Source of the DNA: Candidatus Poribacteria bacterium
Lineage (GTDB): Bacteria > Poribacteria > WGA-4E > WGA-3G
DNA length: 64,000 nt
Direction of reading: 5' to 3'
Assembly: GCA_022827625.1 (NCBI GenBank)
Contig: JAJEIE010000027.1
Location: 110,827-174,826 of the forward strand
The notes under the pieces were generated by a model. It saw only the letters and a program-made list of their open reading frames with translations, did not search any database and had not been told where the DNA came from. Within the stretch, counting starts at the first letter, position 1. Every line of letters starts with the position of its first letter. The position numbers and the translations under genes were made by a program. Of this stretch, positions 1 to 9,297 are shown piece after piece.

Positions 1-1
1 A

Positions 2-1090
2 CAGTATCAAATCACTGGTGCCCTCGCAGCAAGTCAGACAGGAGCCCTGGATGCACGCACATCAGGATACCTCGCACACCTCGAATTTGATAAACATGGC
101 GGTTGGTGGAGCGGCGAGAGCCACTTTAAAATGATTTCACCCGACTTTGAAATGAACGACCTCGGCTTCCAAAGGCGCGCGAACCTGCTGGGGTGGGAGT
201 ACGCCCTCTCGGCGCAAAAGGAACAGCCGTTTAGCATCTTCCGACGCGCTTTTTTCGGACTTTATGGCTGGCAAAACTGGAATTATGACAGAGTGAATAT
301 CAGTCGCTATTTGGCACTTTATACGAATACACGTTTCAAGAATTATTGGGACGCTAACGTATGGGTTGAACACAACTTAGAGTCGTTTAATGATGATGAT
401 GTCAGACGCGGTGGCACACTCATTAAGAATCCTGCAAACTGGCGCGTTTATACACGGCTTTCTACGGACAGTCGGAAAATGATTCGGTTGGATTTGCATC
501 CGACCTTCGGTTGGAACGCGGATGGGGAGTCTTATGACTACAATGTACGGCTCTACTTCCGTGTTCGCCCTGCGCCCAACATTGAGTTTAGCGTTGGACC
601 CAGTTATGGCTATCGAATGCAAAACGCACAGTGGGTGGACCAAGTTGAAGAAAACATCAACGGACAGATCCAAAAGCACTACGTCTATGGGGAACTGGAA
701 AGCCGCACCCTGGACTTCACGACGCGCGCGAACATTAGTTTCACGCCAACCCTGAGTCTCCAATTCTACGTGCAACCCTTCATTGCGATTGGAGATTACA
801 TAAACTTCAAAGCGTTGATCAAACCGAAGTCGTATCAGTTTGAACTGTATCCGTTGAATGAGAACCGGGATTTCCATCGGCGGTCTTTGAGAGGCAACAC
901 CGTCCTCCGCTGGGAGTTCCGACCGGGCAGCACACTGTTTCTCGTGTGGACGCAATCCCGGGAAGCCGCGTTGGAAGAAGTTGGCGTAGCAGATTTGGAA
1001 TTCCGCCCGATACATCGGTTGAGGAGTAGTTTCACGGACGAAGGGAAAAACATCTTCCTGATAAAATGCCGATATTGGTTTGGAATGTGA
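2..1090 (+). CDS. DUF5916 outer-membrane protein, C-terminal part (5' end outside window)
   Basis: The reading frame is open from base 2 without a start, so the gene begins left of the window. The visible ~362 residues align along their whole length with the C-terminal part of the two complete paralogues at 2486 and 5829. Shared blocks include the LAAS, SGYLAHLEF, FSIFR, GLYGW, DSRKMI, TLDFTTRANISFTPTLSLQFYVQPF and RGNTVLRWEFRPGSTLFLVW regions and the terminal KCRYWFG. In this family the part after the N-terminal CBM9-like domain is an outer-membrane beta-barrel; alternating aromatic strands and an aromatic-Gly C-terminus fit that. Substrate is unknown. It ends in TGA 28 bases before the permease gene. 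Confidence 0.85.
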   Translation, partial: QYQITGALAASQTGALDARTSGYLAHLEFDKHGGWWSGESHFKMISPDFEMNDLGFQRRANLLGWEYALSAQKEQPFSIFRRAFFGLYGWQNWNYDRVNISRYLALYTNTRFKNYWDANVWVEHNLESFNDDDVRRGGTLIKNPANWRVYTRLSTDSRKMIRLDLHPTFGWNADGESYDYNVRLYFRVRPAPNIEFSVGPSYGYRMQNAQWVDQVEENINGQIQKHYVYGELESRTLDFTTRANISFTPTLSLQFYVQPFIAIGDYINFKALIKPKSYQFELYPLNENRDFHRRSLRGNTVLRWEFRPGSTLFLVWTQSREAALEEVGVADLEFRPIHRLRSSFTDEGKNIFLIKCRYWFGM

Positions 1091-1117
1091 TATTAATCCA
1101 ATTCTTGGAGGAATGAA

Positions 1118-2401
1118 ATGCGTATAATCGAAGTGATATTCATCGGTATTACCGCAATTCGTTCAAACAAACTCCGTTCCTTACTAACGATGCTTGGCAT
1201 TATCATCGGAATTGCTTCAGTCCTAGCAATGATAGCCATCGGTGATGGTGCGAAAACGCTCGTGCTGGATGAAGTGGAGAGATTCGGCGGAGCTAACATG
1301 TTTAAACTCTATTACACCCCGTGGAGACGCGTTGGCAACCGATGGAGACGACATCGGCACAATGAATACTTTAGGTATGAAGACGCTCTGGCAATTGAGG
1401 CGGAGTGTCCTTCAGTCAAACTCGTTGTTCCAAGACTTGCACAGTGGGAACGGATGCTTATTCAAGCTGAAGGTGGAGCCGAAACTCGAAGCGGATATTA
1501 TGGCGTGACACCTGTTTATACAGAAGCAATGAATTGGAACATTCAAACAGGACGTTTCATTACCAATGAAGATGTCGCCAATGCAACAAGAGTCTGTGTC
1601 CTGGGAGTTGATACTGTTAAAGATCTATTTGGTAGAGACTCGCCATTAGGAAAAGAGATTAAAATCAGCACAGGGCAAAGGAGGGAGCGACACCAACGAA
1701 AATCAGAACGTTTTACAGTTGTCGGAACATTAATGCCTCGAGGGCACAGCCTCCGGTATGGTTACAGTTTTGACAATGTAATCTATCTTCCTCTCACAAC
1801 AGTCCAACAGCGCTTCACAGGTACTGATAAACTTGAAGTCCTCGATATTCATGCACACACGATAAAAGATGTTCCCAAAGCCATTGAAGAAGTGAAAACA
1901 GTTATAAGAAAACAGCACAAAAATCATGATAACTTCTTCCGACTCTGGGTAATGAAAGAGAGTATGGGACAGCTCGAGAAGATTAGTAAAATCATAAAAA
2001 TCACCTTGGGCAGTATTGCAGGATTCTCACTACTTGTCGGCGGTATCGGTATTATGAATATGATGCTCGTCGCTGTTAATGAACGCACCCGTGAGATTGG
2101 ATTACGAAAAGCAGTCGGTGCCAAGAGCCGTGATATTCTGCTGCAGTTCTTGGGTGAATCGGTTGTGATGTGTGCTACCGGCGGTGTAATTGGCGTTGGG
2201 TTAGGTATTCTCGCTGGTGAAGGGATGGCGATCCTTGCTGTCAAAATCGTTAAAATTGTTCCCGAATGGCCCGCTATTATCTCCTTGCAGTGGATACTGA
2301 TTTCCGTATCGGTTGCAGCGATAATCGGTGTTTCGTTCGGCGTGTATCCCGCAATAAAAGCCTCCACGCTTCCCCCGATTGAAACATTACGCAAAGATTA
2401 A
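1118..2401 (+). CDS. MacB/FtsX-type ABC transporter permease
   Basis: A 427-residue integral membrane protein. It has an N-terminal TM helix (about residues 15-40, LLTMLGIIIGIASVLAMIAIGDGA), then a large periplasmic MacB_PCD-type domain (about 45-270), then three C-terminal helices of the FtsX domain. The block NERTREIGLRKAVGAK before the third helix is typical of MacB-type permeases. These work with a separate ATPase in lipoprotein transport or efflux by mechanotransmission. No ATPase gene is adjacent, so the partner lies elsewhere. A GGAGG-like site precedes the ATG. It lies between two DUF5916 genes, so a role in export of outer-membrane components is possible but only inferred. Confidence 0.9.
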   Translation: MRIIEVIFIGITAIRSNKLRSLLTMLGIIIGIASVLAMIAIGDGAKTLVLDEVERFGGANMFKLYYTPWRRVGNRWRRHRHNEYFRYEDALAIEAECPSVKLVVPRLAQWERMLIQAEGGAETRSGYYGVTPVYTEAMNWNIQTGRFITNEDVANATRVCVLGVDTVKDLFGRDSPLGKEIKISTGQRRERHQRKSERFTVVGTLMPRGHSLRYGYSFDNVIYLPLTTVQQRFTGTDKLEVLDIHAHTIKDVPKAIEEVKTVIRKQHKNHDNFFRLWVMKESMGQLEKISKIIKITLGSIAGFSLLVGGIGIMNMMLVAVNERTREIGLRKAVGAKSRDILLQFLGESVVMCATGGVIGVGLGILAGEGMAILAVKIVKIVPEWPAIISLQWILISVSVAAIIGVSFGVYPAIKASTLPPIETLRKD

Positions 2402-2485
2402 AATGATTCAGGATAAATTCTGATTTTTTTCTCAGAAAGTGGGTTTAATTAGGTAAAGTATCCTGGAAAACTGAGGAAAAAACAA

Positions 2486-4927
2486 TTGAAAATTAAAACG
2501 GGCTTTTGGCGCGTTTGGGGAGTATTCATGGTGGTTTTAGCACCACTATCTCTAAGCGCGGCTCAAGAAAAAGGAAAAATAGAATCGGCACACAGAACCG
2601 CAACAGCTGTCCGAATCAACAGCGCGCCGCCACAGTTAGACGGGGTTTTGGACGATGCTATCTGGAAAACCGCACCCCTCCATGAAGGGTTCACACAACA
2701 AGACCCCGATGAAGGTAAACCCTCGACAGAACGCACAACGTTCCAGATCGTTTATGATGACGAGGCAATCTACTTTGCTGTGATGTGCTATGATAAAGAA
2801 CCCGAAAAGATTTTCTCTCGCTTGGTTCGGCGCGACGATTATGTTACATCCGACAGAATTGATGTAATTCTCGACCCGCATTACAGTCGGCAAAATGCAT
2901 TCTGGTTTACCGTCTATCCTTCAGGCTCCGTAACAGATGGGACTATTTCTGGCGGCGGCTGGTGGGATAGTACGTGGAATGGTGTGTGGGAAGTCAAAAC
3001 AAAAATACACAAGAACGGCTGGGCAGCAGAATATAAAATTCCCTATCACGTCCTACGCTTTGCGCCAAAAGAAAAATATACCTGGGGACTTCAAGTCGCA
3101 CGGAGTGTTAGCAGAAAAAAAGAATATACCCTTTGGCGTTTTATAAAGAAAGACGAACCGGGTTGGGTGTCTCGTTTCGGTGATCTAACAGGTATTGAGA
3201 ATATCCATCCGCCGCACCACTTAGAATTAATCCCCTACACTATGGGCAGAACAACGCTGAATAGTAAAACCGATTTATGGGGAAATGTTGGCGGCGATAT
3301 CCAGTATGGAATTACCTCCGGAATAACGCTCAACGCTACAGTCAATCCAGATTTTGGACAAGTGGAGGCGGACCCAGCGAGCTTAAATCTCTCTGCTTAT
3401 GAGGAGTTTTTTGAGGAACGGCGTCCCTTCTTTGTAGAGGGTGCCTCCATCTTTGGCGGCAACGACTATAATTTCTTTTACTCCCGACGCATCGGACGAA
3501 GCCCCAATCATTTTGACATCCCAGACGGTGCTGAAGAACTCAGCCGACCGGAGGCGACAACAATTCTCGGTGCCGTCAAAATTGTCGGCAGAACCCAAAG
3601 CAAGACCTCCTTCGGTATTATGGAAGCCGTTACGTCTCCAGAGTACGCACAGATCGAAGAAGCAGGTAAAAGCGACAAGTTCCTTGTTGAACCTCTGACG
3701 AACTATTTCGTTGGCAGAATCAAGCAGGATGTATTGAGCAATTCATACATCGGATTGATAGGAACAGCCGTCAATCGCCGCGCTTCTAATGCCGCGTACG
3801 TGGGCGGGCTGGATTGGGATTTGAGGTTCGCGAAGGAACGGTACCAGATAAGCGGCACCCTCGCAGCCAGCCAAGCGGGAAAACTTGATGCTCGTAAATC
3901 GGGCTACCTTGCTCACATTGAGTTTGACAAACACGGTGGATGGATGCAATTGGATACCGATTTCAGAGTGCTTTCGCCTGACTTGGAAATCAACGATTTG
4001 GGCTACCGGCGGCGCGCTGATATGGTAGAGTGGAATTACGACTTCACAGTGCGAAAACAGAAGCCCTTTAGTATCTTCCGACGCGTCATTTTCGGACTCT
4101 ACGGCTGGCGAACATGGAATTATGACAGGGTCAGTATCAGCCGTTACTCCGAAATATGGACAGATGGCCGTCTGAAAAACTATTGGGACTATGACCTTTG
4201 GATCGGTCGCAACTTAGAGTCGTTTAGTGATGATGACACAATGCGCGGCGGGACGCTAATTAAGAGTCCACCCGGTTGGTGGGTCTTCACACGGCTCTCC
4301 ACCGATAGCCGTAAAATGATTCAACTGCGGTTGAATCCTGTTTTCGCATGGAATGACGATAGGCGTTCGTATGACTACGATCTGAGACTCCGGTTACGCA
4401 TTCGTCTTGCATCCAATATTGAGGTGAGCTTCGGTCCCTCGTATAATTATGGAGTGCAGGATGCACAATGGGTGGATCTGGTGGAAGAAAACATTGATGG
4501 ACACATCGAAAAACATTACGTCTATGGTGAACTGGAGCGCCGCACCTTGGATTTCACAACGCGCGCGAACATCAGTTTTACGCCCACGCTGAGTCTCCAA
4601 TTCTACGTGCAACCCTTTGTTACTATTGGCGACTATGCCAACTTCAAAGAGTTAGTGGAGCCGAAGTCCTATCAGTTCAAACTGTATGCGTTGAACGAGA
4701 ATCGGGATTTCCACCTGCGTTCGTTACGAGGGAACACGGTTTTGCGGTGGGAATTCCGTCCGGGCAGCACGCTATTTCTCGTCTGGACACAATCCAGAGA
4801 AGTTGAGTTGGAGCAGCTTCGCACAGCAGATCTCGAATTCCGTCCATTACACCGATTGCGTAGCAGTTTCACGGATGAAGGGAAGAATGTCTTCCTGATG
4901 AAATGTCGGTATTGGTTCGGGGTGTAA
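2486..4927 (+). CDS. CBM9-like/DUF5916 outer-membrane protein
   Basis: 813 residues from a TTG start, the same start type and leader (KIK-F--) as the paralogue at 5829. A signal peptide ends near residue 27 (LSLSAA). Residues about 38-240 form a family-9 carbohydrate-binding-like domain (PPQLDGVLDDAIWKTAP, YDDEAIYFAVMCYD). The rest is the DUF5916 domain, predicted to be an outer-membrane barrel, ending KCRYWFGV. The conserved NPDFGQVEADPA and FFEERRPFFVEGA motifs are present. Proteins of this architecture are usually of unknown function and are often found with sugar or peptide uptake genes. It is one of three near-collinear copies here, so this is a local duplication. Confidence 0.9.
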   Translation: MKIKTGFWRVWGVFMVVLAPLSLSAAQEKGKIESAHRTATAVRINSAPPQLDGVLDDAIWKTAPLHEGFTQQDPDEGKPSTERTTFQIVYDDEAIYFAVMCYDKEPEKIFSRLVRRDDYVTSDRIDVILDPHYSRQNAFWFTVYPSGSVTDGTISGGGWWDSTWNGVWEVKTKIHKNGWAAEYKIPYHVLRFAPKEKYTWGLQVARSVSRKKEYTLWRFIKKDEPGWVSRFGDLTGIENIHPPHHLELIPYTMGRTTLNSKTDLWGNVGGDIQYGITSGITLNATVNPDFGQVEADPASLNLSAYEEFFEERRPFFVEGASIFGGNDYNFFYSRRIGRSPNHFDIPDGAEELSRPEATTILGAVKIVGRTQSKTSFGIMEAVTSPEYAQIEEAGKSDKFLVEPLTNYFVGRIKQDVLSNSYIGLIGTAVNRRASNAAYVGGLDWDLRFAKERYQISGTLAASQAGKLDARKSGYLAHIEFDKHGGWMQLDTDFRVLSPDLEINDLGYRRRADMVEWNYDFTVRKQKPFSIFRRVIFGLYGWRTWNYDRVSISRYSEIWTDGRLKNYWDYDLWIGRNLESFSDDDTMRGGTLIKSPPGWWVFTRLSTDSRKMIQLRLNPVFAWNDDRRSYDYDLRLRLRIRLASNIEVSFGPSYNYGVQDAQWVDLVEENIDGHIEKHYVYGELERRTLDFTTRANISFTPTLSLQFYVQPFVTIGDYANFKELVEPKSYQFKLYALNENRDFHLRSLRGNTVLRWEFRPGSTLFLVWTQSREVELEQLRTADLEFRPLHRLRSSFTDEGKNVFLMKCRYWFGV

Positions 4928-5011
4928 GGTACGAATGAAAAATCCTAATTTAATACTATAATTGGGAAGCACATCTACAACACAAATTAACAGTAGCATT
5001 TGGGGGGCACT

Positions 5012-5362
5012 ATGGCAATTACTGTGTCAGAGAAAGAAGGGGTCGTTATTTTTAGACTGAGCGGGAGAGTTATCACCCCTGGTATTGAAGAGGTCTCGGA
5101 AACCATAGAGGCTGCGCTCGCCGCGCACGCCTCGTCTCCGAGACTTCTGTTTGACTTTAAAGAGGTCACTGGAATAGATAGTTCCGGGCTCGGCGCACTC
5201 ATGAAAACCTATGCTGATATTCACCCGCATGGCGGGAAAATTGGAGTAATTAACGTGAACAAACGTGTCAAAAATCTTATCGTTATGGCACGATTAATTA
5301 CTATCTTCAAAAATTTTGAAAACGAAGACGATGCGATTGCTGCTTTGCTGGAGCACCCATAG
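5012..5362 (+). CDS. STAS-domain protein (anti-sigma factor antagonist-like)
   Basis: 116 residues covering one STAS domain. I chose the ATG at 5012 because a G-rich ribosome site sits just upstream and because the close paralogue at 26714 begins with the same residues (ITVSEKEGVVIFRL). An in-frame TTG at 5000 is possible but lacks support. The phosphorylatable serine loop reads DSSGLGALM, as in SpoIIAA/RsbV proteins, which bind an anti-sigma kinase when unphosphorylated. The copy at 26714 is nearly identical, and that copy sits in the signalling island. So this one is probably a dispersed duplicate in the same partner-switching network. Confidence 0.88.
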   Translation: MAITVSEKEGVVIFRLSGRVITPGIEEVSETIEAALAAHASSPRLLFDFKEVTGIDSSGLGALMKTYADIHPHGGKIGVINVNKRVKNLIVMARLITIFKNFENEDDAIAALLEHP

Positions 5363-5404
5363 TTGAGCGCCAGGGTAACCTGGTTCTACTATTGGGGAAA
5401 AATC

Positions 5405-5797
5405 ATGAAAAACAATTTAAAGACCAGAACAGACATCTACTATAAACTCAATACACACTTCGCATACCTTGATAACGAAAAGTTAAATTCGCTTCTTGAA
5501 GGTGAACGGGACACACACGGCTGGGGGACAAATCATATAATCAAGGTCGGAAAGTTAAAGGTATTCGTCAAAAAAATTCCAATCACCGATCTTGAATATA
5601 ATCATATATTCTCGACGAAGAATCTGTACGATTTGCCCACTTACTACAACTATGGCGTAGGTTCTGCTGGCTTTGGGGTGTTTCGCGAACTGCTGATGCA
5701 CATTAAAACAACGAATTGGGTGCTGCAAGGGGCAATTGAGAACTTCCCTCCAGGAGCTGCTTCTGATATGAGCAGCGATTCGTTAGGGATTCTTTGA
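5405..5797 (+). pseudogene. Truncated kinase-like protein, N-terminal fragment
   Basis: 130 residues from an ATG with a GGGGAA site (an in-frame TTG at 5363 directly abuts the upstream stop). The segment from YYKLN to TTNWVL (WGTNH, KVFVKK, LEYNH, FSTKNLYDLPTYYNYGVGS, FGVFRE) resembles the N-lobe of a family of bacterial kinase-like proteins that normally run past 300 residues. After ENFP the resemblance stops and an unrelated 14-residue tail ends in TGA. No catalytic loop follows before the next gene. I read it as a gene truncated when the downstream DUF5916 copy arrived. A short independent protein cannot be excluded. Confidence 0.6.
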
Positions 5798-5828
5798 GCG
5801 ATTCTTCAAAAAATCAAGGAGGAAATCA

Positions 5829-8285
5829 TTGAAAATTAAGTCGGACTTTTGGTGCACTTTGGGGTTGTTGATGGTATTTTTCATTTTACAACTCCAGAGT
5901 GCAGTACAGGCTGAAACGGAAACAGAACCCGCCCATAGAATTGCAACGGCTATCCGTATTAAAGAGACACCCCCGCAATTAGACGGTGTTTTAGATGATG
6001 ACATCTGGCAGACCGCGCCACTCCATGAAGGCTTCCGTCAACGCGATCCCGATGAAGGCGAACCTGTTTCCCAACGTACGACATTCCAAGTTGCTTATGA
6101 CGATGAGGCAGTCTATTTCGCTGTCATGTGCTATGACAATGAGCCTGATAAAATTGTATCTCGGCTCGTCAGACGTGACGATTACGTTGAATCCGATAAA
6201 ATTCAGATAATCCTGGATCCACATTACAATCGACAGCGCGGTTTCTCTTTTACTGTGTATCCCTCTGGCTCTGTCATAGATGGTATTGTCACAGGTGGCG
6301 GGCGGTTTGATTGGAACAGTACATGGGACGGGGTATGGCAAGCAGGGACGTATATCCACGAAAATGGGTGGGCAGCTGAATGTAGAATCCCGTTTTATAT
6401 GTTCCGCTTTTCTCCAAAAGATAAATACACGTGGGGTCTACAGGTAGAACGGGAGATTAGCCGTAGAAAAGAACGTTCCCATTGGCGTTTGATTAAAAAA
6501 GGTGAACCGGGGTGGGTATCCCGTTTCGGTGATTTGGTGGGGATAGAGAACATCCATCCGTCTCGCCATTTGGAATTAATCCCCTACACTATGGGCAGAA
6601 CGACTTTGAACAGTGATACCGATTTGTGGGGGAATATTGGCGGTGATCTTCAATATGGCATCACCTCTGGGATTACGCTCAATGCCACAATCAACCCTGA
6701 TTTTGGGCAGGTAGAGGCGGACCCGGCTACTTTAAATCTTTCTGCGTATGAAGAGTTTTTCGAGGAGCGGAGACCCTTTTTTGTAAAAGGTGCCTCCAAT
6801 TTTAACTTCGGAGATTGGAGAAATCAGTTCTTTTATTCAAGGCGGATCGGGCGACAACCCGGGCGTTTTGAGATCCCAGAGGGTGCCACGGAACTGAGCC
6901 GTCCGGAAACGACAACGATTCTGGGGGCCGCCAAAATCGTCGGAAGAACTAACAGTAACACCTCCTTCGGTATTATGGAGGCTGTCACGGCACCAGAGTA
7001 TGCACAGATTAAGGAAAAAGGCGAACAGAAGGAATTTCTGATCGAGCCGTTGACAAACTACTATGTCGGCCGCGTTAAGCAAGACATACTAAAAGGCAAC
7101 TCTTATGTCGGATTGGTAACGACAGCGGTAAACCGACAAGCTTCTGACGCTGCTTATGTAGGGGGGCTTGATTGGGACTTGAAATTTGCGAAGGAGCGGT
7201 ACGCAATAAGCGGCGTGTTAGCAGCAAGCCACGCGGAAAAACTGGACGACCGCAAATCAGGCTACTTTGCACACCTCGCCTTTAACAAACAGGGCGGGTG
7301 GTGGAGAGGTGTTACCAATTTTCAGGTACTCTCCCCGGAATTTGAAATAAATGATATAGGCTATTCACAGCGCGGCGATATGATGAGATGGTTCTACGAC
7401 TTTATTCTCAAGAAAGAACAGCCGTTTAGTATTTTTCGAGAAGTTTCTTTGGGGCTTTACGGTTGGCGGGAGTGGAATTATGATGGGGTTAGCATCGGTC
7501 GCTACTCTGAGATATGGACGGATGGTAAACTGAAAAATTACTGGGACTATGACCTATGGGTCGGTCGAAATCTGGAGTCGTTTAACGACGAGGATGTCTG
7601 GCGAGGTGGGACGCTGATTAAAAATCCTGCAGGTTGGTGGATTTTTACACAACTTAGAACTGACAGTCGTAAAATGATTCAGCTGGAACTGAATCCGATT
7701 TTTGCCTGGGACGATGATAACAAAAGTTCTGAGAAAGAAGTTAGTCTTCGTTTGAATATTCGTCCTGCGTCGAACATTGAGTTAAGTATTGGACCTATGT
7801 ATCGTTACCGCATTTTCGATGCACAGTGGATAGAGTTAGTTGAGGAAAACGTTAACGGACACATTGAGAATCACTACGTCTATGGGGAATTGACGAGTCA
7901 AACGCTTGATTTCACTACCCGTGCAAACATTAGTTTCACACCGACGCTCAGCCTTCAATTCTATGTGCAGCCGTTCATTACTATCGGCGATTATACAAAC
8001 TTCAAAGAGTTGGTCGAACCGAGGTCGTATCAGTTCAAGTCTTATCCGCTGAAGCGAAATCCTGATTTCCATATCCGTTCGTTGCGCGGAAATACCGTTC
8101 TTCGTTGGGAATTCCGTCCGGGAAGTACGCTGTTTTTGGTTTGGTCTCAATCGCGTGAAATCGAATTAGAGGATGTGGGAGCAGAAGACCTTGATTTTCG
8201 ACCGGTGGATCGCTTGCGAAGCAGTTTTGTGGACCCTGGGAAGAATATTTTCTTGATTAAATGTCGGTACTGGTTTAGTGTGTAA
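5829..8285 (+). CDS. CBM9-like/DUF5916 outer-membrane protein
   Basis: 818 residues from a TTG start preceded by AAGGAGG. It has a signal peptide (to about residue 27), a CBM9-like domain (about 38-245, PPQLDGVLDDDIWQTAP, YDDEAVYFAVMCYDNEP), then the DUF5916 barrel region ending KCRYWFSV. It is closely related to the gene at 2486 throughout. Differences concentrate in surface-like segments, such as the NFNFGDW insertion after VKGAS. The strong conservation of TLDFTTRANISFTPTLSLQFYVQPF in all three copies points to recent duplication or gene conversion. Ligand unknown. Confidence 0.9.
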   Translation: MKIKSDFWCTLGLLMVFFILQLQSAVQAETETEPAHRIATAIRIKETPPQLDGVLDDDIWQTAPLHEGFRQRDPDEGEPVSQRTTFQVAYDDEAVYFAVMCYDNEPDKIVSRLVRRDDYVESDKIQIILDPHYNRQRGFSFTVYPSGSVIDGIVTGGGRFDWNSTWDGVWQAGTYIHENGWAAECRIPFYMFRFSPKDKYTWGLQVEREISRRKERSHWRLIKKGEPGWVSRFGDLVGIENIHPSRHLELIPYTMGRTTLNSDTDLWGNIGGDLQYGITSGITLNATINPDFGQVEADPATLNLSAYEEFFEERRPFFVKGASNFNFGDWRNQFFYSRRIGRQPGRFEIPEGATELSRPETTTILGAAKIVGRTNSNTSFGIMEAVTAPEYAQIKEKGEQKEFLIEPLTNYYVGRVKQDILKGNSYVGLVTTAVNRQASDAAYVGGLDWDLKFAKERYAISGVLAASHAEKLDDRKSGYFAHLAFNKQGGWWRGVTNFQVLSPEFEINDIGYSQRGDMMRWFYDFILKKEQPFSIFREVSLGLYGWREWNYDGVSIGRYSEIWTDGKLKNYWDYDLWVGRNLESFNDEDVWRGGTLIKNPAGWWIFTQLRTDSRKMIQLELNPIFAWDDDNKSSEKEVSLRLNIRPASNIELSIGPMYRYRIFDAQWIELVEENVNGHIENHYVYGELTSQTLDFTTRANISFTPTLSLQFYVQPFITIGDYTNFKELVEPRSYQFKSYPLKRNPDFHIRSLRGNTVLRWEFRPGSTLFLVWSQSREIELEDVGAEDLDFRPVDRLRSSFVDPGKNIFLIKCRYWFSV

Positions 8286-8312
8286 TTCTCGAATCGTTTC
8301 GGAGGGAATTTG

Positions 8313-9062
8313 ATGAAAATAACACGAAAGATTGTCGCCATCGGCGGCGGAGAACTTAAGGATCTGGAAACCCTTGAGATCGACAAACGTATTATTGAGT
8401 TGACCGGTAAGACGCGACCAAAGGCACTCTTTATTCCAACTGCAAGCGGCGATGCTGTTGGCTACGTGGATACTTTTGAGGCGTGTTACGGTAAACGCTT
8501 GGGATGTCAAACACGCACCCTCAACCTAACCCAAACGCCTCCCACATTCGAGGAGATGTCGGCATTGGTATTGGATTCAGATTTGGTTTATGTGGGTGGT
8601 GGGAACACCTACAGAATGATGAAAATATGGCGGCGGTTGGGGCTGGATACAGTGTTAGCGGAAGCTGCGTCCCGCGGTACTGTCTTATCAGGTCTTAGCG
8701 CAGGCGCGATTTGCTGGTTCAGATACGGGCACAGTGATTCTCGTTCCTTTTCCAGCAACCCAAGGTGGGATTATATTCGGGTCAGTGGATTAGGGTTCAT
8801 CAATGCTGTATATTGTCCGCATTATCACTTTGAAAAACGAGAAGCCAGTTTTTTGGAGATGATTGCAAGACGTGGAGGCATCGGGATTGCCTGTGACAAC
8901 AACGCTGCGATTGAGGTGGTTGGAGATCAGTACCGGGTGCTCACCTCTGCTCCGAATGCAAAGGCGTACAAACTTTTCAAGCGTAAGGGGCGCGCTGTTA
9001 TTACGGAATTGCATCCAGACAGTGAATATACGCCTTTAGTCAACCTCTTGCAGCGGAAATAA
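8313..9062 (+). CDS. Peptidase S51 family protein (peptidase E / cyanophycinase-like)
   Basis: 249 residues. ATG 8313 has GGAGG seven bases upstream; an overlapping TTG at 8310 would add one residue. The fold is the class-I glutamine-amidotransferase-like type. YVGGGNTY is the family loop and Ser129 in GLSAGAICW is the expected nucleophile of the S51 Ser-His-Glu arrangement. Members cleave Asp-X dipeptides (PepE) or cyanophycin. At about 250 residues and without a signal peptide it fits cytoplasmic PepE better than secreted cyanophycinase. It follows the DUF5916 gene by 27 bases and may share its transcript. Confidence 0.85.
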   Translation: MKITRKIVAIGGGELKDLETLEIDKRIIELTGKTRPKALFIPTASGDAVGYVDTFEACYGKRLGCQTRTLNLTQTPPTFEEMSALVLDSDLVYVGGGNTYRMMKIWRRLGLDTVLAEAASRGTVLSGLSAGAICWFRYGHSDSRSFSSNPRWDYIRVSGLGFINAVYCPHYHFEKREASFLEMIARRGGIGIACDNNAAIEVVGDQYRVLTSAPNAKAYKLFKRKGRAVITELHPDSEYTPLVNLLQRK

Positions 9063-9066
9063 AAAC

Positions 9067-9098
9067 TTGACAAATAGTACAGGAGTTGTTAGTATAAT
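9067..9098 (+). promoter_or_regulatory. Possible sigma-70 promoter for the TonB-like/DUF4159 gene
   Basis: TTGACA (9067-9072) and TATAAT (9093-9098) are both perfect hexamers, but the spacer is 20 bases, longer than optimal. The start codon is 200 bases downstream, leaving a long AT-rich leader in which I see nothing else. Confidence 0.4.
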
Positions 9099-9297
9099 GT
9101 GAATTCAACATAAGCGTTTAGAGAAATTGTCGGTTTAATCGGATATTTTTTTAAATTATGCACCTTTTCTACCCTAAAATTGTGTCTTTAACGACAGAAG
9201 GGATTTTTCTGACCTTTTACAATTGAATCCGGGTAAGAAAAATAAGATGTAGCAGATGTTAGTTCCTCAACTCTTAAACACATAGGAGGTGCGTGTT

